DNA from: an uncultured Bacteroidales bacterium
GTDB taxonomy: Bacteria > Bacteroidota > Bacteroidia > Bacteroidales > UBA932
NCBI GenBank assembly: GCA_947302825.1
Contig: CAMYWP010000007.1
Coordinates: forward strand, 1 to 33,197
Direction: 5' to 3'
Length of the DNA stretch: 33,197 nt
Each line of letters opens with the position of its first letter. Position 1 is the first letter of the stretch. The notes below the pieces were generated by a model that had not been told where the DNA came from, did not search any database, and worked only from the letters and a program-made list of their open reading frames with translations. Positions 8,382 through 18,633 of the stretch are shown here, in pieces. The position numbers and the translations under genes were made by a program.

Positions 8382-10325
8382 TTAGCAAACATATCGGATG
8401 GCCAGCATAGTAAGGTCGTCGCTGGGTTCGGCCCCATCTACAAATGTATGGACGGCCGCCTTCATAGAGGACACAAAATCGGCCGGGCTTTGCTTGTTGT
8501 CCTTCCGGGCTTCCTCCAGAATCCGGTCCATGCCGAAGAGCTCGTGTACGGGATTCTCCGCCTCCGTGAGGCCGTCGGTATACAGGAACAGCAGGGAACC
8601 GGGCTTCAGCGTCACCTCCTGCTCCACAAACTCCCAGCCGGGCATCACACCTACCGCCAGGTTGGATTCCACTTGCAGCATTTCCACCGATCCATCCGGG
8701 CCGATGATCAAGGGTGCGTCGTGACCCGCATTGCAATAGCGCAGTTGCCCGGTGGAGAGGTTCAGGATGCCGAAAAACAGCGTAACGAACATAAGGGAGT
8801 CGTTGCGGGTGGACAGGTTGGCATTGAGTCCGTTCATCACCTGGGCCGGACTGGATTCGCCGTCCGACAGCGAACGGAACAGGGCGCTGGTCACGGCCAT
8901 CACCATGGCGGCCGGCACTCCCTTTCCGGACACGTCCCCGATGCAGAAATACAATTGGTTGTCCCGGACAAAATAGTCGTATAAATCGCCGCCCACGGCC
9001 TTGGCCGGTGTTAGCGTGCCGGAGAGGTCTATTCCCTTCCCATCTACGGGACCCTGTACGGGCAGCATGGACATCTGGATGTTGCGGGCGATGTCCAGTT
9101 CGCGGTCGATGGCCGCCTCCCGGGTGGTCACCTCCGTGAGTTCATCCACATAGCGGGTAAGGGAATGTTGCATGTGCTCGAAGGAATCCCGCAACTGATG
9201 GATTTCATCGTAATAACGCAACTGCGGGAGCGGGGTGTCGAAATGTCCCTTGGCCACCTCTTCCGTGGAACGGACCAGAAACTTGAGCGGCCGGGCAGTC
9301 CGGCGGATCGATCTCCGGAACAGGATGAACGCAATGAGCAGTCCGAAACCCTGCAGCAGGATAATGAGCATACCCAAAAGCATACCCGGAGCCATAATGC
9401 TCTCCACGGGAATCACAATGGCCATGGACCAGCCGGAATGCATAAGCGGCGCATAAAAGACATAGGAACGGACCCCGTCCATTTCCGCTATGCCCCGGCC
9501 GCTTTCCCCGGCCAGCATGGCGCGGCCCACCTTCTGGTACTTTTCGTCTTCCGAATGCTTGAAATAATTGTCCGACAGGATGCGGTTGGGATCCGGATGC
9601 ACCAGATAATCGCCGTTCCGGCTAAGGATAAAAGCATAGATGGGATGTTCCGATTCCGAGACGGCGAAGGACGAGATGCCGCCTTTTTCGGCATTCAAGT
9701 CCAGGTTTTTCACCTGCTCGGTGAGCCAGGACAACGAGACATCGGCCCCGAATACACCGACAATCTCCCCTTTTTTATCTTTGACGGGCAATACGTAGGT
9801 ACACAGCATGGTACGGGCGCCGGCTTCGTCGTAATAGGGCTCCGACCAATAGCCCACTTCCGAAGCAATTCCCTTCAAGTACCATTCCCGCATAAAATAG
9901 TCGTGATCGGGCCCGCCGATTTGCAGCATCTCGATGGAGCCGTCTTTGGTCCAGCGGGCGTAAGGCTCGTACCACAGACCCTTTTGACGATAATAATTCT
10001 GCACAAAGGCCACGGCGCAACCCACGATATGGGGATTAAGGCACAGTTCGCTTTCCAAAGACTGCTGCACCTGGTCTGGGTTGGCCAGGTGTTTGGAGAT
10101 TTCACCCACGTTATTGGTAGATGATACCTCCACCAGCCGCAGCATCCCTTCCGTCCGCTCACTGGTAAGACTGAGAATATCCTGATAATGATCGGTCATC
10201 ATGCTCAGGATGCTTCCTGCAGCAAAGAGGAATATCAGTCCGGAAACAAAGGTCATCACAACCAGCATCACGATGATGATGCGTCTTGTAAGCCGGCCAG
10301 CGAAGGAATGGAATTTCTTTTTCAT
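8382..10325 (-). CDS. Membrane sensor with extracytoplasmic Cache-like domain, HAMP-like linker and SpoIIE/PP2C-type phosphatase (RsbU-like)
   Basis: 647 aa. N-terminal TM; VGVFGADVSLSWL; second TM; AREIAIDRELDIARNIQMSMLP-type entry to SpoIIE; LTPAKAVGGDLYDYF, IGDVSGKGVPAAMVMA, LYTDGLTEAEN, DDLTMLAIRY. Confidence 0.93.
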   Translation of the reverse strand: MKKKFHSFAGRLTRRIIIVMLVVMTFVSGLIFLFAAGSILSMMTDHYQDILSLTSERTEGMLRLVEVSSTNNVGEISKHLANPDQVQQSLESELCLNPHIVGCAVAFVQNYYRQKGLWYEPYARWTKDGSIEMLQIGGPDHDYFMREWYLKGIASEVGYWSEPYYDEAGARTMLCTYVLPVKDKKGEIVGVFGADVSLSWLTEQVKNLDLNAEKGGISSFAVSESEHPIYAFILSRNGDYLVHPDPNRILSDNYFKHSEDEKYQKVGRAMLAGESGRGIAEMDGVRSYVFYAPLMHSGWSMAIVIPVESIMAPGMLLGMLIILLQGFGLLIAFILFRRSIRRTARPLKFLVRSTEEVAKGHFDTPLPQLRYYDEIHQLRDSFEHMQHSLTRYVDELTEVTTREAAIDRELDIARNIQMSMLPVQGPVDGKGIDLSGTLTPAKAVGGDLYDYFVRDNQLYFCIGDVSGKGVPAAMVMAVTSALFRSLSDGESSPAQVMNGLNANLSTRNDSLMFVTLFFGILNLSTGQLRYCNAGHDAPLIIGPDGSVEMLQVESNLAVGVMPGWEFVEQEVTLKPGSLLFLYTDGLTEAENPVHELFGMDRILEEARKDNKQSPADFVSSMKAAVHTFVDGAEPSDDLTMLAIRYVC

Positions 10326-10350
10326 GGTTCGAAGGTACGAAAAAAAACCT

Positions 10351-10358
10351 TACATTTG
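10351..10358 (+). promoter_or_regulatory. -7 box TACATTTG, 3 nt before the GH95 ATG
   Basis: Matches TAnnTTTG. Confidence 0.5.
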
Positions 10359-10361
10359 TAT

Positions 10362-12668
10362 ATGAAACATTTCTTTCCTCTTCTATTGTTTCTGGGACTG
10401 GCATCGGCCTGCTCCCCATCGCCGGAAAAGCCGTTGAAACTCCACTACAACCAGCCGGCCGGCTTCTTCGAGGAAGCCCTCCCGCTGGGCAACGGGACGC
10501 TGGGTGCCCTGGTGTACGGAGGACCGGAGACAGACCGCATTTCCCTGAACGACATCAGCCTGTGGACCGGGGAACCGGACAGGGGCCCGGAGCACCCGGA
10601 TTACGGCCTGGTCGCCACCCTCACCCCCTGGGACGAAATCTCCTCCTGGCTGCCCCGGGTGCGGGAAGCCCTGGACCGGGAAGACTATCCCAAGGCCGAT
10701 GAACTCCAGCGCAAGCTGCAGGGACACAACAGCGAAATGTACCAGCCGCTGGGCCAGTTGGAAATCACCTATCCGGAAGGGGAAATCACCGACTATTACC
10801 GGGAGTTGGACCTGGCCACCGCAACAGCCACCATACGCTACAAACGCAACGGGAAGGCCTTCCAGGCGCAGTATTTTGTGAGCGCCCCGGACAGCGTGGT
10901 GGTGATTCAACTCAATAGCGAGGCCCCCATCGAGGCTTCCATCCGCCTTTCATCGGCCCTTCCTCATCAGACCAAGGCCGATAAAAACGCCCTGGTAAGC
11001 GACGGCTACACCGCCTGGCACGTGCTGCAGGAAGGGAAAACCGTCAAGTTCTACGACCCCGACCGCGGCATCCACTACCGCACGGTGGTCACCTGCCCCC
11101 AGGCCGAAGTCAAGGACAGCACGCTGCAGCTCAGCGGCGTGAAGGAAGCGCTCCTGGTAGTGGCCAACCACACCAGTTACAACGGCTTCGACAAAGACCC
11201 GGTGAAAGAAGGCCGGGAATACAAGGAGGCCAGTCTTCGGGATGCCCAAGCCGCCGCCCAAAAGGGCTGGTCCCGGCTGCAGAAAGACCACCTGAAAGAC
11301 TATCAGGCCCTGTTTGGCCGCGTGAGCCTGGACCTGGGCTCCACGGCCCCGGAAATCGCCGCCCTGCCCACCGATGAGCAGCTCATGCGCTACGCCGACG
11401 GGGAAACCAACCCGGAACTGGAGGCCCTTTATTTCCAATTCGGCCGATATCTCCTGATTGCCTGCTCCCGCACGGAAGGCATTCCCGCCAACCTGCAGGG
11501 TCTATGGAATGAAAGCATGGACCCGCCGTGGCGCTGCAACTATACCACCAACATCAACCTGGAGGAAAACTACTGGGCCGCCGAAGCCGCCGCCCTGCCG
11601 GAAATGCACCAGGTGCTGCTGGGCTTCGTACACAACCTGTCCCAGACCGGCGCCCGCACCGCGCAGGCGTTCTACGGCGTGGAAGAAGGCTGGTGCCAGG
11701 CCCACAACAGCGACCCCTGGGCCATGACCAATCCGGTGGGCCTGGGTACCGGAGACCCCTGCTGGGCCAACTGGAACACCGGCGGCGCCTGGCTGTCCAC
11801 CCATATCTGGGAACACTGGCTCTTCACCCGCAACCGCCAGGATCTGGAAAGGGACTACCCCACCCTCAAGGGTGCCGCGCAGTTCTGCCTGAATATCCTG
11901 GTGAAGAAGGACGGGGAACTCATCACCTCGCCCTCCACCTCGCCGGAAAACCACTACCACAACCCGGACGGTTACCGGGGCCGCACCGTGTACGGCGCCA
12001 CCGCCGACCTGGCCATCATCCGGGAATGCCTCACGGACGCCCTGGGCGCCGCTAAGGAACTGGGCGACAAAGACTTCGCCACTCAGTTGGAAGCCGTGCT
12101 TCCCCGCCTCCGCGGCTATCATATCGGCCAAAACGGAGCTCTGCAGGAATGGTATTACGACTGGGCCGATTGGGATCCCCAGCACCGGCACCAGTCCCAC
12201 CTGGTGGGCGTATATCCCGGCCATCAGATTGCGGCGGGAACGCCCCTGGCCGATGCCGCCCACCACACCCTGGAAATCCGCGGCTTCGAGACCACCGGCT
12301 GGAGCTGCGGCTGGCGCGTGAACCTGTACGCCCGCCTGGGCGACGGCGAAAACGCCTACAAGATGTACCGCCGCTTGCTCCGTTACGTGAGTCCCGACAA
12401 ATACCAGGGCACCAACTACCGCAGCGGCGGCGGCACCTATCCCAACCTCTGGGATGCCCACTCCCCCTTCCAGATCGACGGCAATTTCGGCGGCTGCGCC
12501 GGAGTCATTGAGATGCTGGTCCAGTCCACGCCGGAAGAGGTAATTCCGCTGCCAGCCCTGCCTCAGGCTTGGCCCAGCGGGCACATCCGCGGCATCCGCA
12601 CCCGCACCGGTCAGACCGTAGACCTCACCTGGGAAAATGGAAAAGTCAAGAAACTAATAACCCAATAA
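10362..12668 (+). CDS. Glycoside hydrolase family 95 (alpha-L-fucosidase-like) lipoprotein
   Basis: MKHFFPLLLFLGLASACSPS lipoprotein signal; PLGNGTLGALVYGG, EGIPANLQGLWNESMDPPWRCNYTTNINLEENYW, NLWDAHSPFQIDGNFGG are GH95 motifs. The track ORF start (10188) is upstream of the real start. Confidence 0.93.
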   Translation: MKHFFPLLLFLGLASACSPSPEKPLKLHYNQPAGFFEEALPLGNGTLGALVYGGPETDRISLNDISLWTGEPDRGPEHPDYGLVATLTPWDEISSWLPRVREALDREDYPKADELQRKLQGHNSEMYQPLGQLEITYPEGEITDYYRELDLATATATIRYKRNGKAFQAQYFVSAPDSVVVIQLNSEAPIEASIRLSSALPHQTKADKNALVSDGYTAWHVLQEGKTVKFYDPDRGIHYRTVVTCPQAEVKDSTLQLSGVKEALLVVANHTSYNGFDKDPVKEGREYKEASLRDAQAAAQKGWSRLQKDHLKDYQALFGRVSLDLGSTAPEIAALPTDEQLMRYADGETNPELEALYFQFGRYLLIACSRTEGIPANLQGLWNESMDPPWRCNYTTNINLEENYWAAEAAALPEMHQVLLGFVHNLSQTGARTAQAFYGVEEGWCQAHNSDPWAMTNPVGLGTGDPCWANWNTGGAWLSTHIWEHWLFTRNRQDLERDYPTLKGAAQFCLNILVKKDGELITSPSTSPENHYHNPDGYRGRTVYGATADLAIIRECLTDALGAAKELGDKDFATQLEAVLPRLRGYHIGQNGALQEWYYDWADWDPQHRHQSHLVGVYPGHQIAAGTPLADAAHHTLEIRGFETTGWSCGWRVNLYARLGDGENAYKMYRRLLRYVSPDKYQGTNYRSGGGTYPNLWDAHSPFQIDGNFGGCAGVIEMLVQSTPEEVIPLPALPQAWPSGHIRGIRTRTGQTVDLTWENGKVKKLITQ

Positions 12669-12670
12669 TT

Positions 12671-14008
12671 ATGCAAAGAAGAAACTTCCTCCGCGTGACG
12701 GCCCTGGGCGCCGCCGCCAGTATGCTTCCGCTGGATGCTTTTGCATCGGCCGCATCCACCAACAAGAAGGCCGATAAGAACGGCAAAGTACAGATGGGCT
12801 TCATCGGCCTGGGCCAGCAGGCCATGTACCTGCTGCAAGGTTTTATGAGCATGGACGATGTGCGCGTAGTGGCCGGCTGCGACGTGTATGATGTCAAGCG
12901 CGACCGCTTCGTACGCCGCGTCAAGGACTATTACACCAAGAAGGGCGAAAAGAAGGTGAAGGTAGATGTGTACGAGGACTACCAGGACCTCCTGGCACGC
13001 CCGGACATTGATGCCGTGGTCATCGCTACCCCGGACCACCAGCACGCCGTCATTGCCATCGCCGCCTGCAAGGCCGGAAAGGACATCTATCTGGAGAAGC
13101 CCGCCACCCTCACTATTTACGAAGGCCAGCAGCTGGTGAAGGCCGTGCGCAAGTATGGCCGCATCCTGCAAATGGGCTCCCAGCAGCGCTCCAGCGAGGA
13201 ATTCATCCACGCCGCCAACCTGGCCCGCGAAGGCGAACTGGGCCAGATCCACAAGCTCAAGGTGTATGTGGGCCGAAACAACATCAACCCTGTCACGGCC
13301 GCTCCCATGCCCTGCAACCTGCCCAAGATGCCCGTCCCGGCCGGCCTGAACTGGGACAAGTGGCTGGGTCCGCTTCCGGAGAGCGTGTACTATCACCCCG
13401 ACCTGGATCCCATCATCACGCCCGAGCAGAACGAACAGCTCTGGGGTGCCTGGCGCTGGTATAAAGTGTGCGGCGGCGGTCTCATGACCGACTGGGGCGC
13501 CCACATGTTCGACGTGGCGCAGTGGGCCCTGGGCAAGGACGGCAGCGGTCCCGTGGAAATCATTCCCCCGGGATACAGCTACTACGACCACCTCACTTTC
13601 AAGTACGACAACGGCATCATCGTGTCCGAAGAGCCCTTCGACGGCAGCACGCCCGGCGTGCAGATCTACGGCACGGAGGGCTGGATCAAGGTGAGCCGCG
13701 GCAAGTTCGAAGCCTCCGACAAGAAGTTCGACATGCCCGTCCAGGAAGCCAGCGACGTTCCGTACGAGGTGAAAGTGGGTCACCACCGCAAGTTCATCGA
13801 CGCCGTCCTGAGCCGCCGCGATCCCAACGTTCCCATCGAAGTGGGCCACAGCTCCTGCACCGTGTGTAACCTGGGCAACATTGCCATGGAACTGGGCCGT
13901 CCCGTAATCTGGAACCCCATCGTCCAGAAGTGCATGCACGACCCGGAAGCCACGAAACTCCTGCATTACACCTACCGGGCCGGCTACGAACACGCCCTGG
14001 ATATCTAA
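12671..14008 (+). CDS. Gfo/Idh/MocA-family oxidoreductase with Tat-like signal
   Basis: MQRRNFLRVTALGAAASMLPLDAFA twin-Arg signal; GFIGLGQQAMYLL; ATPDHQHAVIAIAACKAGKDIYLEKPATLT. Confidence 0.93.
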   Translation: MQRRNFLRVTALGAAASMLPLDAFASAASTNKKADKNGKVQMGFIGLGQQAMYLLQGFMSMDDVRVVAGCDVYDVKRDRFVRRVKDYYTKKGEKKVKVDVYEDYQDLLARPDIDAVVIATPDHQHAVIAIAACKAGKDIYLEKPATLTIYEGQQLVKAVRKYGRILQMGSQQRSSEEFIHAANLAREGELGQIHKLKVYVGRNNINPVTAAPMPCNLPKMPVPAGLNWDKWLGPLPESVYYHPDLDPIITPEQNEQLWGAWRWYKVCGGGLMTDWGAHMFDVAQWALGKDGSGPVEIIPPGYSYYDHLTFKYDNGIIVSEEPFDGSTPGVQIYGTEGWIKVSRGKFEASDKKFDMPVQEASDVPYEVKVGHHRKFIDAVLSRRDPNVPIEVGHSSCTVCNLGNIAMELGRPVIWNPIVQKCMHDPEATKLLHYTYRAGYEHALDI

Positions 14009-14011
14009 AAC

Positions 14012-15490
14012 ATGAAACGTTCCCTCCTCCTGCTGGGACTGGCCTTCCTGCTGCCGGTCCTTTCCGCCGCCCAAACCCCGGCGCAGCGATACGTGGATCA
14101 GCTGCAGCGTAGCGGCGTCCTGAAAGATGCCGTCTGGGGCGTGCTGGCGGTGGACCGGGACGGCCAGGTCCTGGCCGCCCACAACCGGCAGCAGCGCATG
14201 ACCCCGGCCTCCAACCTGAAGCTGGTCACAACCGGCACGGCCCTGCATGCCTTCGGACCGGATTTCCGCTTCGTTACGGAAGTGGGCTACACAGGAACCG
14301 TCCGGGACGGTGTGCTGGAGGGGGACGTCTATCTCATCGGCCACGGCGATCCCACCCTGGGTGCGAAGGACAGCATTGCAACGGAAAACGGGCGGCTGTT
14401 CTGGCAATGGAAGTCCCTCCTCCGGGAGGCCGGCATCCAGCGCATCCAGGGACGCATCGTGGGCGACGGAAGCGTGTACGAAGGCAATCTGGAGCATCCC
14501 AGCTGGGAATTCAACGACATCGGCACCTATTACGGCACCGGGACCAACGCACTCTGCTTCTACCAGAACAGCATAGACCTGGAAGTACAGGCCGATGTAG
14601 CCGGACAGCCCGTCCGGATGCGGCAAAGCTACCCGGAAACGCCCTGGATGCACCTTTCCAACCACAGCGTCACCGGGCCTGCCGGCACCGGCAACAGTCT
14701 GTACCTGTACACTACAGACCTGGCGCCCTATGCCGAACTGCGCGGCTCCTTCGCCACCGACCGCCGGCCTAAGACGGAGCACTTTGCCAACAAGTTCGGC
14801 GCCCTTACCTGCGCCTACTATTTCTGGAAAAACCTCTGCGACACCGGCTGGACCGTGGACGACGGTTATGCCGATGTGGACCGGCACGGCTACGTGCGCG
14901 GCCCCGATTTTGTCCCGGCCGATAAAGCCGTTACGCCCACTGTGCTTGGGCGAACGCTATCGGCCCCGTTGAAAGAGATTGCCCGCATCACCAATGTCCG
15001 CAGCGACAATTTTTACGCCGAGGCCCTGCTGCGCGCCATGGGCGAGCAGGCATCGGAATCGGCCCTGTACGACAGCTGCCTGGTGGCCCGGCGCAAGGTG
15101 CTGGAAGAGCTGGTTCCGGATCCCGACGGCCTGCGTCAGGTAGACGGCTGCGGCCTATCCCGCATGAACTACGTCTCGCCGGAATGGATGGTGCGTTTCC
15201 TGCAGGGAATGCAGCAGAGCCCCGCTTTTGAGGCTTTCCTGGCTTCCCTGCCCCATCCCGGCGAAGGTACCCTCTCCACCCTGCTGCCCCAGACGGAAGG
15301 CCGCGAACGCATCCGCGTCAAAAGCGGCTCCATGGACGGCGTGCTCTGCTATTCCGGCTATATCCTGGACACGGACGGCCAGCCCGCCGTAACCCTTTCC
15401 ATTCTCACCAACAACACAACAGCCCCCGTATCCGAAGTGCGCGCCGCTCTGGCCCGCTTCTTGAAGTTGCTCCTGGACGGTACAAACTAA
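14012..15490 (+). CDS. dacB: D-alanyl-D-alanine carboxypeptidase/endopeptidase (PBP4, S13)
   Basis: MTPASNLKLVTTGTAL (SxxK), LIGHGDPTL, VRSDNFYAEALLRAMGE (SxN), VKSGSMDGVLCYSGY (KSG). Confidence 0.93.
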   Translation: MKRSLLLLGLAFLLPVLSAAQTPAQRYVDQLQRSGVLKDAVWGVLAVDRDGQVLAAHNRQQRMTPASNLKLVTTGTALHAFGPDFRFVTEVGYTGTVRDGVLEGDVYLIGHGDPTLGAKDSIATENGRLFWQWKSLLREAGIQRIQGRIVGDGSVYEGNLEHPSWEFNDIGTYYGTGTNALCFYQNSIDLEVQADVAGQPVRMRQSYPETPWMHLSNHSVTGPAGTGNSLYLYTTDLAPYAELRGSFATDRRPKTEHFANKFGALTCAYYFWKNLCDTGWTVDDGYADVDRHGYVRGPDFVPADKAVTPTVLGRTLSAPLKEIARITNVRSDNFYAEALLRAMGEQASESALYDSCLVARRKVLEELVPDPDGLRQVDGCGLSRMNYVSPEWMVRFLQGMQQSPAFEAFLASLPHPGEGTLSTLLPQTEGRERIRVKSGSMDGVLCYSGYILDTDGQPAVTLSILTNNTTAPVSEVRAALARFLKLLLDGTN

Positions 15491-15499
15491 TTTTTTTTG

Positions 15500-15507
15500 T
15501 ACCTTTG
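15500..15507 (+). promoter_or_regulatory. -7 box TACCTTTG, 7 nt before the ATG at 15515
   Basis: Matches TAnnTTTG, immediately after the dacB stop. Confidence 0.6.
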
Positions 15508-15514
15508 CAGGATA

Positions 15515-16381
15515 ATGCGCAAACTGCTGTACATAGGGATCCTGCTTGTAGCCGTGTGTTCGTGCAAGGTGGTAAACACCTTGTCGGACACGGCCAACGA
15601 GTTGTTCCGCGGAGAAGTGGTGGCCAGAGCCGGCGACCACAAGCTCCATTTGAGCGAACTGGAAAAGTATATCCCGCAGGGCGTTTCCTCGGAAGACAGC
15701 ACCAAACTGGCCCGCCAGTACATCGACGCCTGGGCGCAGGAACTCCTGCTGCTGGACATGGCCGATGAACAGCTCTCCCCCGCCGAAAAAGACGTTTCCA
15801 AGGAACTGGAGGATTATCGGCGCACCCTGCTGAAATACCGTTACGAACAGCTGTACATCAACCAGCGACTGGACACCCTCATCACCGCCGAGGAAGTGAA
15901 CAGCTTTTACAAGGAAAACAGCGCGCTGTTCCGCCTGGAACGCCCCATCGTGAAAGCCCGTTACCTCCTGATTCCCGCCGATTCCAAGAGCATCAAGAAC
16001 CTACGCAAGCTCATGTCGTCGGACGAAGAGGCCGATGTGATGGATGCCGCCAACCTGGCCAGCACCACCGCCATCAAGTACGTGGACCAGGCCGATACCT
16101 GGATGGATGCGCTTTCCCTGGCCCGGGAAATGGGCATCGAATACCAGAAACTGCTCTCCGGCATCCGCAACCAGTTCATGGAATACACCGACGAGAACGG
16201 CATCCTGCACCTGGCCTACCTGGCCGAGCAAGTGCCGGAAGGGAAAACCGCACCGCTGGAATACTGTGAAGACCGTATCCGGGAACTGATCCTGAGCGCC
16301 CGGAAACATACGCTGGAAGAAAGCCTGGAACAAGACGTGCTGGAGGATGCCCGCAAGAACAATAAATACGTAATCTATTGA
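15515..16381 (+). CDS. Putative SurA/PPIase-related lipoprotein
   Basis: Lipobox AVCSCK; SurA-like layout (VVARAGDHKLHLSELEKYIP...; TAEEVNSFYKENSALFRLERPIVKARYLLIP). Next to surA. Confidence 0.65.
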   Translation: MRKLLYIGILLVAVCSCKVVNTLSDTANELFRGEVVARAGDHKLHLSELEKYIPQGVSSEDSTKLARQYIDAWAQELLLLDMADEQLSPAEKDVSKELEDYRRTLLKYRYEQLYINQRLDTLITAEEVNSFYKENSALFRLERPIVKARYLLIPADSKSIKNLRKLMSSDEEADVMDAANLASTTAIKYVDQADTWMDALSLAREMGIEYQKLLSGIRNQFMEYTDENGILHLAYLAEQVPEGKTAPLEYCEDRIRELILSARKHTLEESLEQDVLEDARKNNKYVIY

Positions 16382-16383
16382 GT

Positions 16384-17754
16384 ATGAAACATATATTCCT
16401 AACGCTCGCCGCTTTATCGGCCTGCTTCACCCTTAGTGCCCAGAAATACAAGGGCGTGGTGGACAAAACCGTTGCCGTGATCGGCGGTGAAACCATCCTC
16501 CTGTCCGACGTAGAGGCCGAAGTCCAGCAGATGAACGTGGGCGGCTCCTCCTCCGACAAAGACATGCGCTGCCAGGTGCTGGAAGGCATGCTGGACGCCA
16601 AGCTCTTCCTCATGCAGGCCCGCGTGGACTCCCTCACCGTGAACCAGGACATGGTAAGTGCCAGCCTTACCCAGCGTATGGACTATTTCCGTACCCGAAT
16701 GGGCGGTGACGAGGAAATGGAGAAGTACTTCAACAAACCCCTGTACAAACTGCGTCAGGAATGGATGAAGGCCCTGGAAGACCAGAGTCTCATTGAACAG
16801 GAACGAAGCCAGATTGCCAGCGCCATCTCGGAGGTAACTCCTTACGACGTGAAGGAATACATGGACGCCACGGATCCGGAAGACCTGCCCGTGGTGCCCG
16901 TCAAATACCAGCTGAGCCAGATTTGCATCTATCCCGACAGGGCCAAGGCCGCCATGGCGGTAAAAGAGAAACTGCTGAGCCTGCGGGAACGCATCATGAA
17001 CGGGGAGAAGTTCTCCACCCTGGCCCGCATCTATTCGGAAGACCCGGGCAGCGCCCGCCGCGGCGGTGAACTGGGCCTGGCCTCCAAGTCCATCTTCTGG
17101 CCCGCCTTCTCCGATGCCGCCATGGCCCTGCGCCCCGGCACCATCTCCCAGATCGTAGAGACCCCCGACGGTTTCCACATCATCGAGGTCATCGAAAAGA
17201 AGGGCGACATGTTCAACGCCCGCCACATCCTGCTCAAACCGCAGTACACGGTGGAAGACCGTGAAAAGGCTTTCCACACGCTGGACAGCCTCAAAACCCA
17301 GATCGAGGCCGATGAAATCAGCTTCGAAATGGCCGCCCGCTTTTTCTCCGAGGACCCTGCCACCCGCACCAACGGCGGACAGATGGCCGATCCCTCCACC
17401 GGTTCTTCCTACTTTGAAATCGACCAGATGAAACCGGCCGATTATGGCGCCGTCAAGGACCTGAAGGTGGGCGAAATCTCCCAGCCGGTGGAATCCCTGG
17501 ACAATGAAGGTTATCTGCAGGAGCGCTCCGGCAACCTGGTGTACAAGATCCTCCGCGTGGACAAGATCATCCCGGCCCACACCGCCACCTTCGAGAACGA
17601 CTACACGGAAATCCTGGACAAGGTGCAGATGAACAAGCAGATGGATGCCATCGACGAATTCCTCAACAAGAGGGCCAAGGATACCTATATCGTCATCGAC
17701 CCGCTTTTCGCCGAATGTGAATTCTCGCGGGAGATGTGGAACCAGCGCAAATAA
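16384..17754 (+). CDS. surA: Periplasmic peptidyl-prolyl isomerase SurA-like (two parvulin-like domains)
   Basis: Signal peptide; VDKTVAVIGGETILLSDVEAE; FSTLARIYSEDPGSARRGGELG; FNARHILLKPQYT...FEMAARFFSEDPATRTNGGQM. Confidence 0.9.
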   Translation: MKHIFLTLAALSACFTLSAQKYKGVVDKTVAVIGGETILLSDVEAEVQQMNVGGSSSDKDMRCQVLEGMLDAKLFLMQARVDSLTVNQDMVSASLTQRMDYFRTRMGGDEEMEKYFNKPLYKLRQEWMKALEDQSLIEQERSQIASAISEVTPYDVKEYMDATDPEDLPVVPVKYQLSQICIYPDRAKAAMAVKEKLLSLRERIMNGEKFSTLARIYSEDPGSARRGGELGLASKSIFWPAFSDAAMALRPGTISQIVETPDGFHIIEVIEKKGDMFNARHILLKPQYTVEDREKAFHTLDSLKTQIEADEISFEMAARFFSEDPATRTNGGQMADPSTGSSYFEIDQMKPADYGAVKDLKVGEISQPVESLDNEGYLQERSGNLVYKILRVDKIIPAHTATFENDYTEILDKVQMNKQMDAIDEFLNKRAKDTYIVIDPLFAECEFSREMWNQRK

Positions 17755-17757
17755 ACA

Positions 17758-18612
17758 GTGCGTTTCCGGGCCGATCATATCATTTTGGCCGGGCTGGCGT
17801 TTTTATCGGCCGCCCTTGTTCCGTTGCATGCCCAGCAACAGAAACAGGACGACGGAAAGGTACGGTTGATCAGTGCCCAGAGCGCCCAGCTCATCGAAGA
17901 GAACGGACAGAACTACCGTAAGGTCATCGGCCCGGCGCGCTTCCTTCACAACGACACTTATCTGCTGTGCGACACCGCCCTGTGGAACGTCAATACCAAC
18001 ATCATCGACGCTATCGGCCACGTGCGCATTATCCAGGACCAGACGCAGCTGAGCAGTGAAACCCTGCAGTACGTGGTGGACGACAACATGGCCAAGTTCC
18101 GGGGCAGCCTGGTGCAACTGGAAGACAGCGACAAGAACACCCTGCGCACCCGCTACCTGGACTACAACACCAAGGATTCCGTGGCCATTTTCCAGGATGG
18201 AGCGGCCATGCGCGATAAAGACGGACAGATTATCGAGAGCCTGTACGGCACCTACGACTCCAAGGCCAAACTCTTCGTTTTCAACGACCAGGTGAACATG
18301 TACCTGGACACCACTTTCGTAAAAACCTCCCGCCTGGAGTACCGCAGCGACCTTTCCACCGCCTATTTCGGCTACAACACCGACATGTGGCAGGACGACA
18401 AGATGCTCAGCGCCCACGACGGCTGGTACGACCGCAACCAGGAGGTATTCTTCTTCCGCCGCCGGGTGCACGTACTAAGCACCGACCAGGAAACCTGGGC
18501 CGATTCCCTCTACTATTTCCGCGACCGCAACGATGCCGAACTCCTGGGCAACGTGGAACTGATGGATACCACCCGCAACGTGTTCGCCCTGGCCGGCCGC
18601 TTCCAGTATTAG
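17758..18612 (+). pseudogene. OstA/LptA-like protein, N-terminal part; ends at an in-frame TAG (18610-18612)
   Basis: Signal peptide, then beta-jellyroll OstA-like sequence (LLCDTALWNVNTNIIDAIGHVRIIQDQTQLSSETLQYVVDDNMAKFRG). The same frame continues open as DSLSQVR-M... to 20241. Confidence 0.6.
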
Positions 18613-18633
18613 GATTCCCTCTCCCAGGTACGG

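Noticed and set aside
9165-10124. 319-aa plus-strand ORF opposite the SpoIIE phosphatase
   Set aside because: No recognisable protein features; the minus strand has a complete, motif-bearing gene.
11502-12584. 360-aa minus-strand ORF inside GH95
   Set aside because: Shadow ORF; no family-like motifs; the opposite strand is clearly GH95.
10362-14008. Polysaccharide utilisation locus around GH95 and the oxidoreductase
   Set aside because: No SusC/SusD pair or dedicated regulator in the window; neighbours are housekeeping genes.
12611-14887. 758-aa minus-strand ORF opposite the oxidoreductase and dacB
   Set aside because: Low-complexity G/V/A/H-rich translation. The plus-strand frames match well-known families, so this is an antisense shadow of biased codon usage.
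16414-17778. 454-aa minus-strand ORF opposite surA
   Set aside because: Same mirror-frame artefact; surA on plus is convincing.
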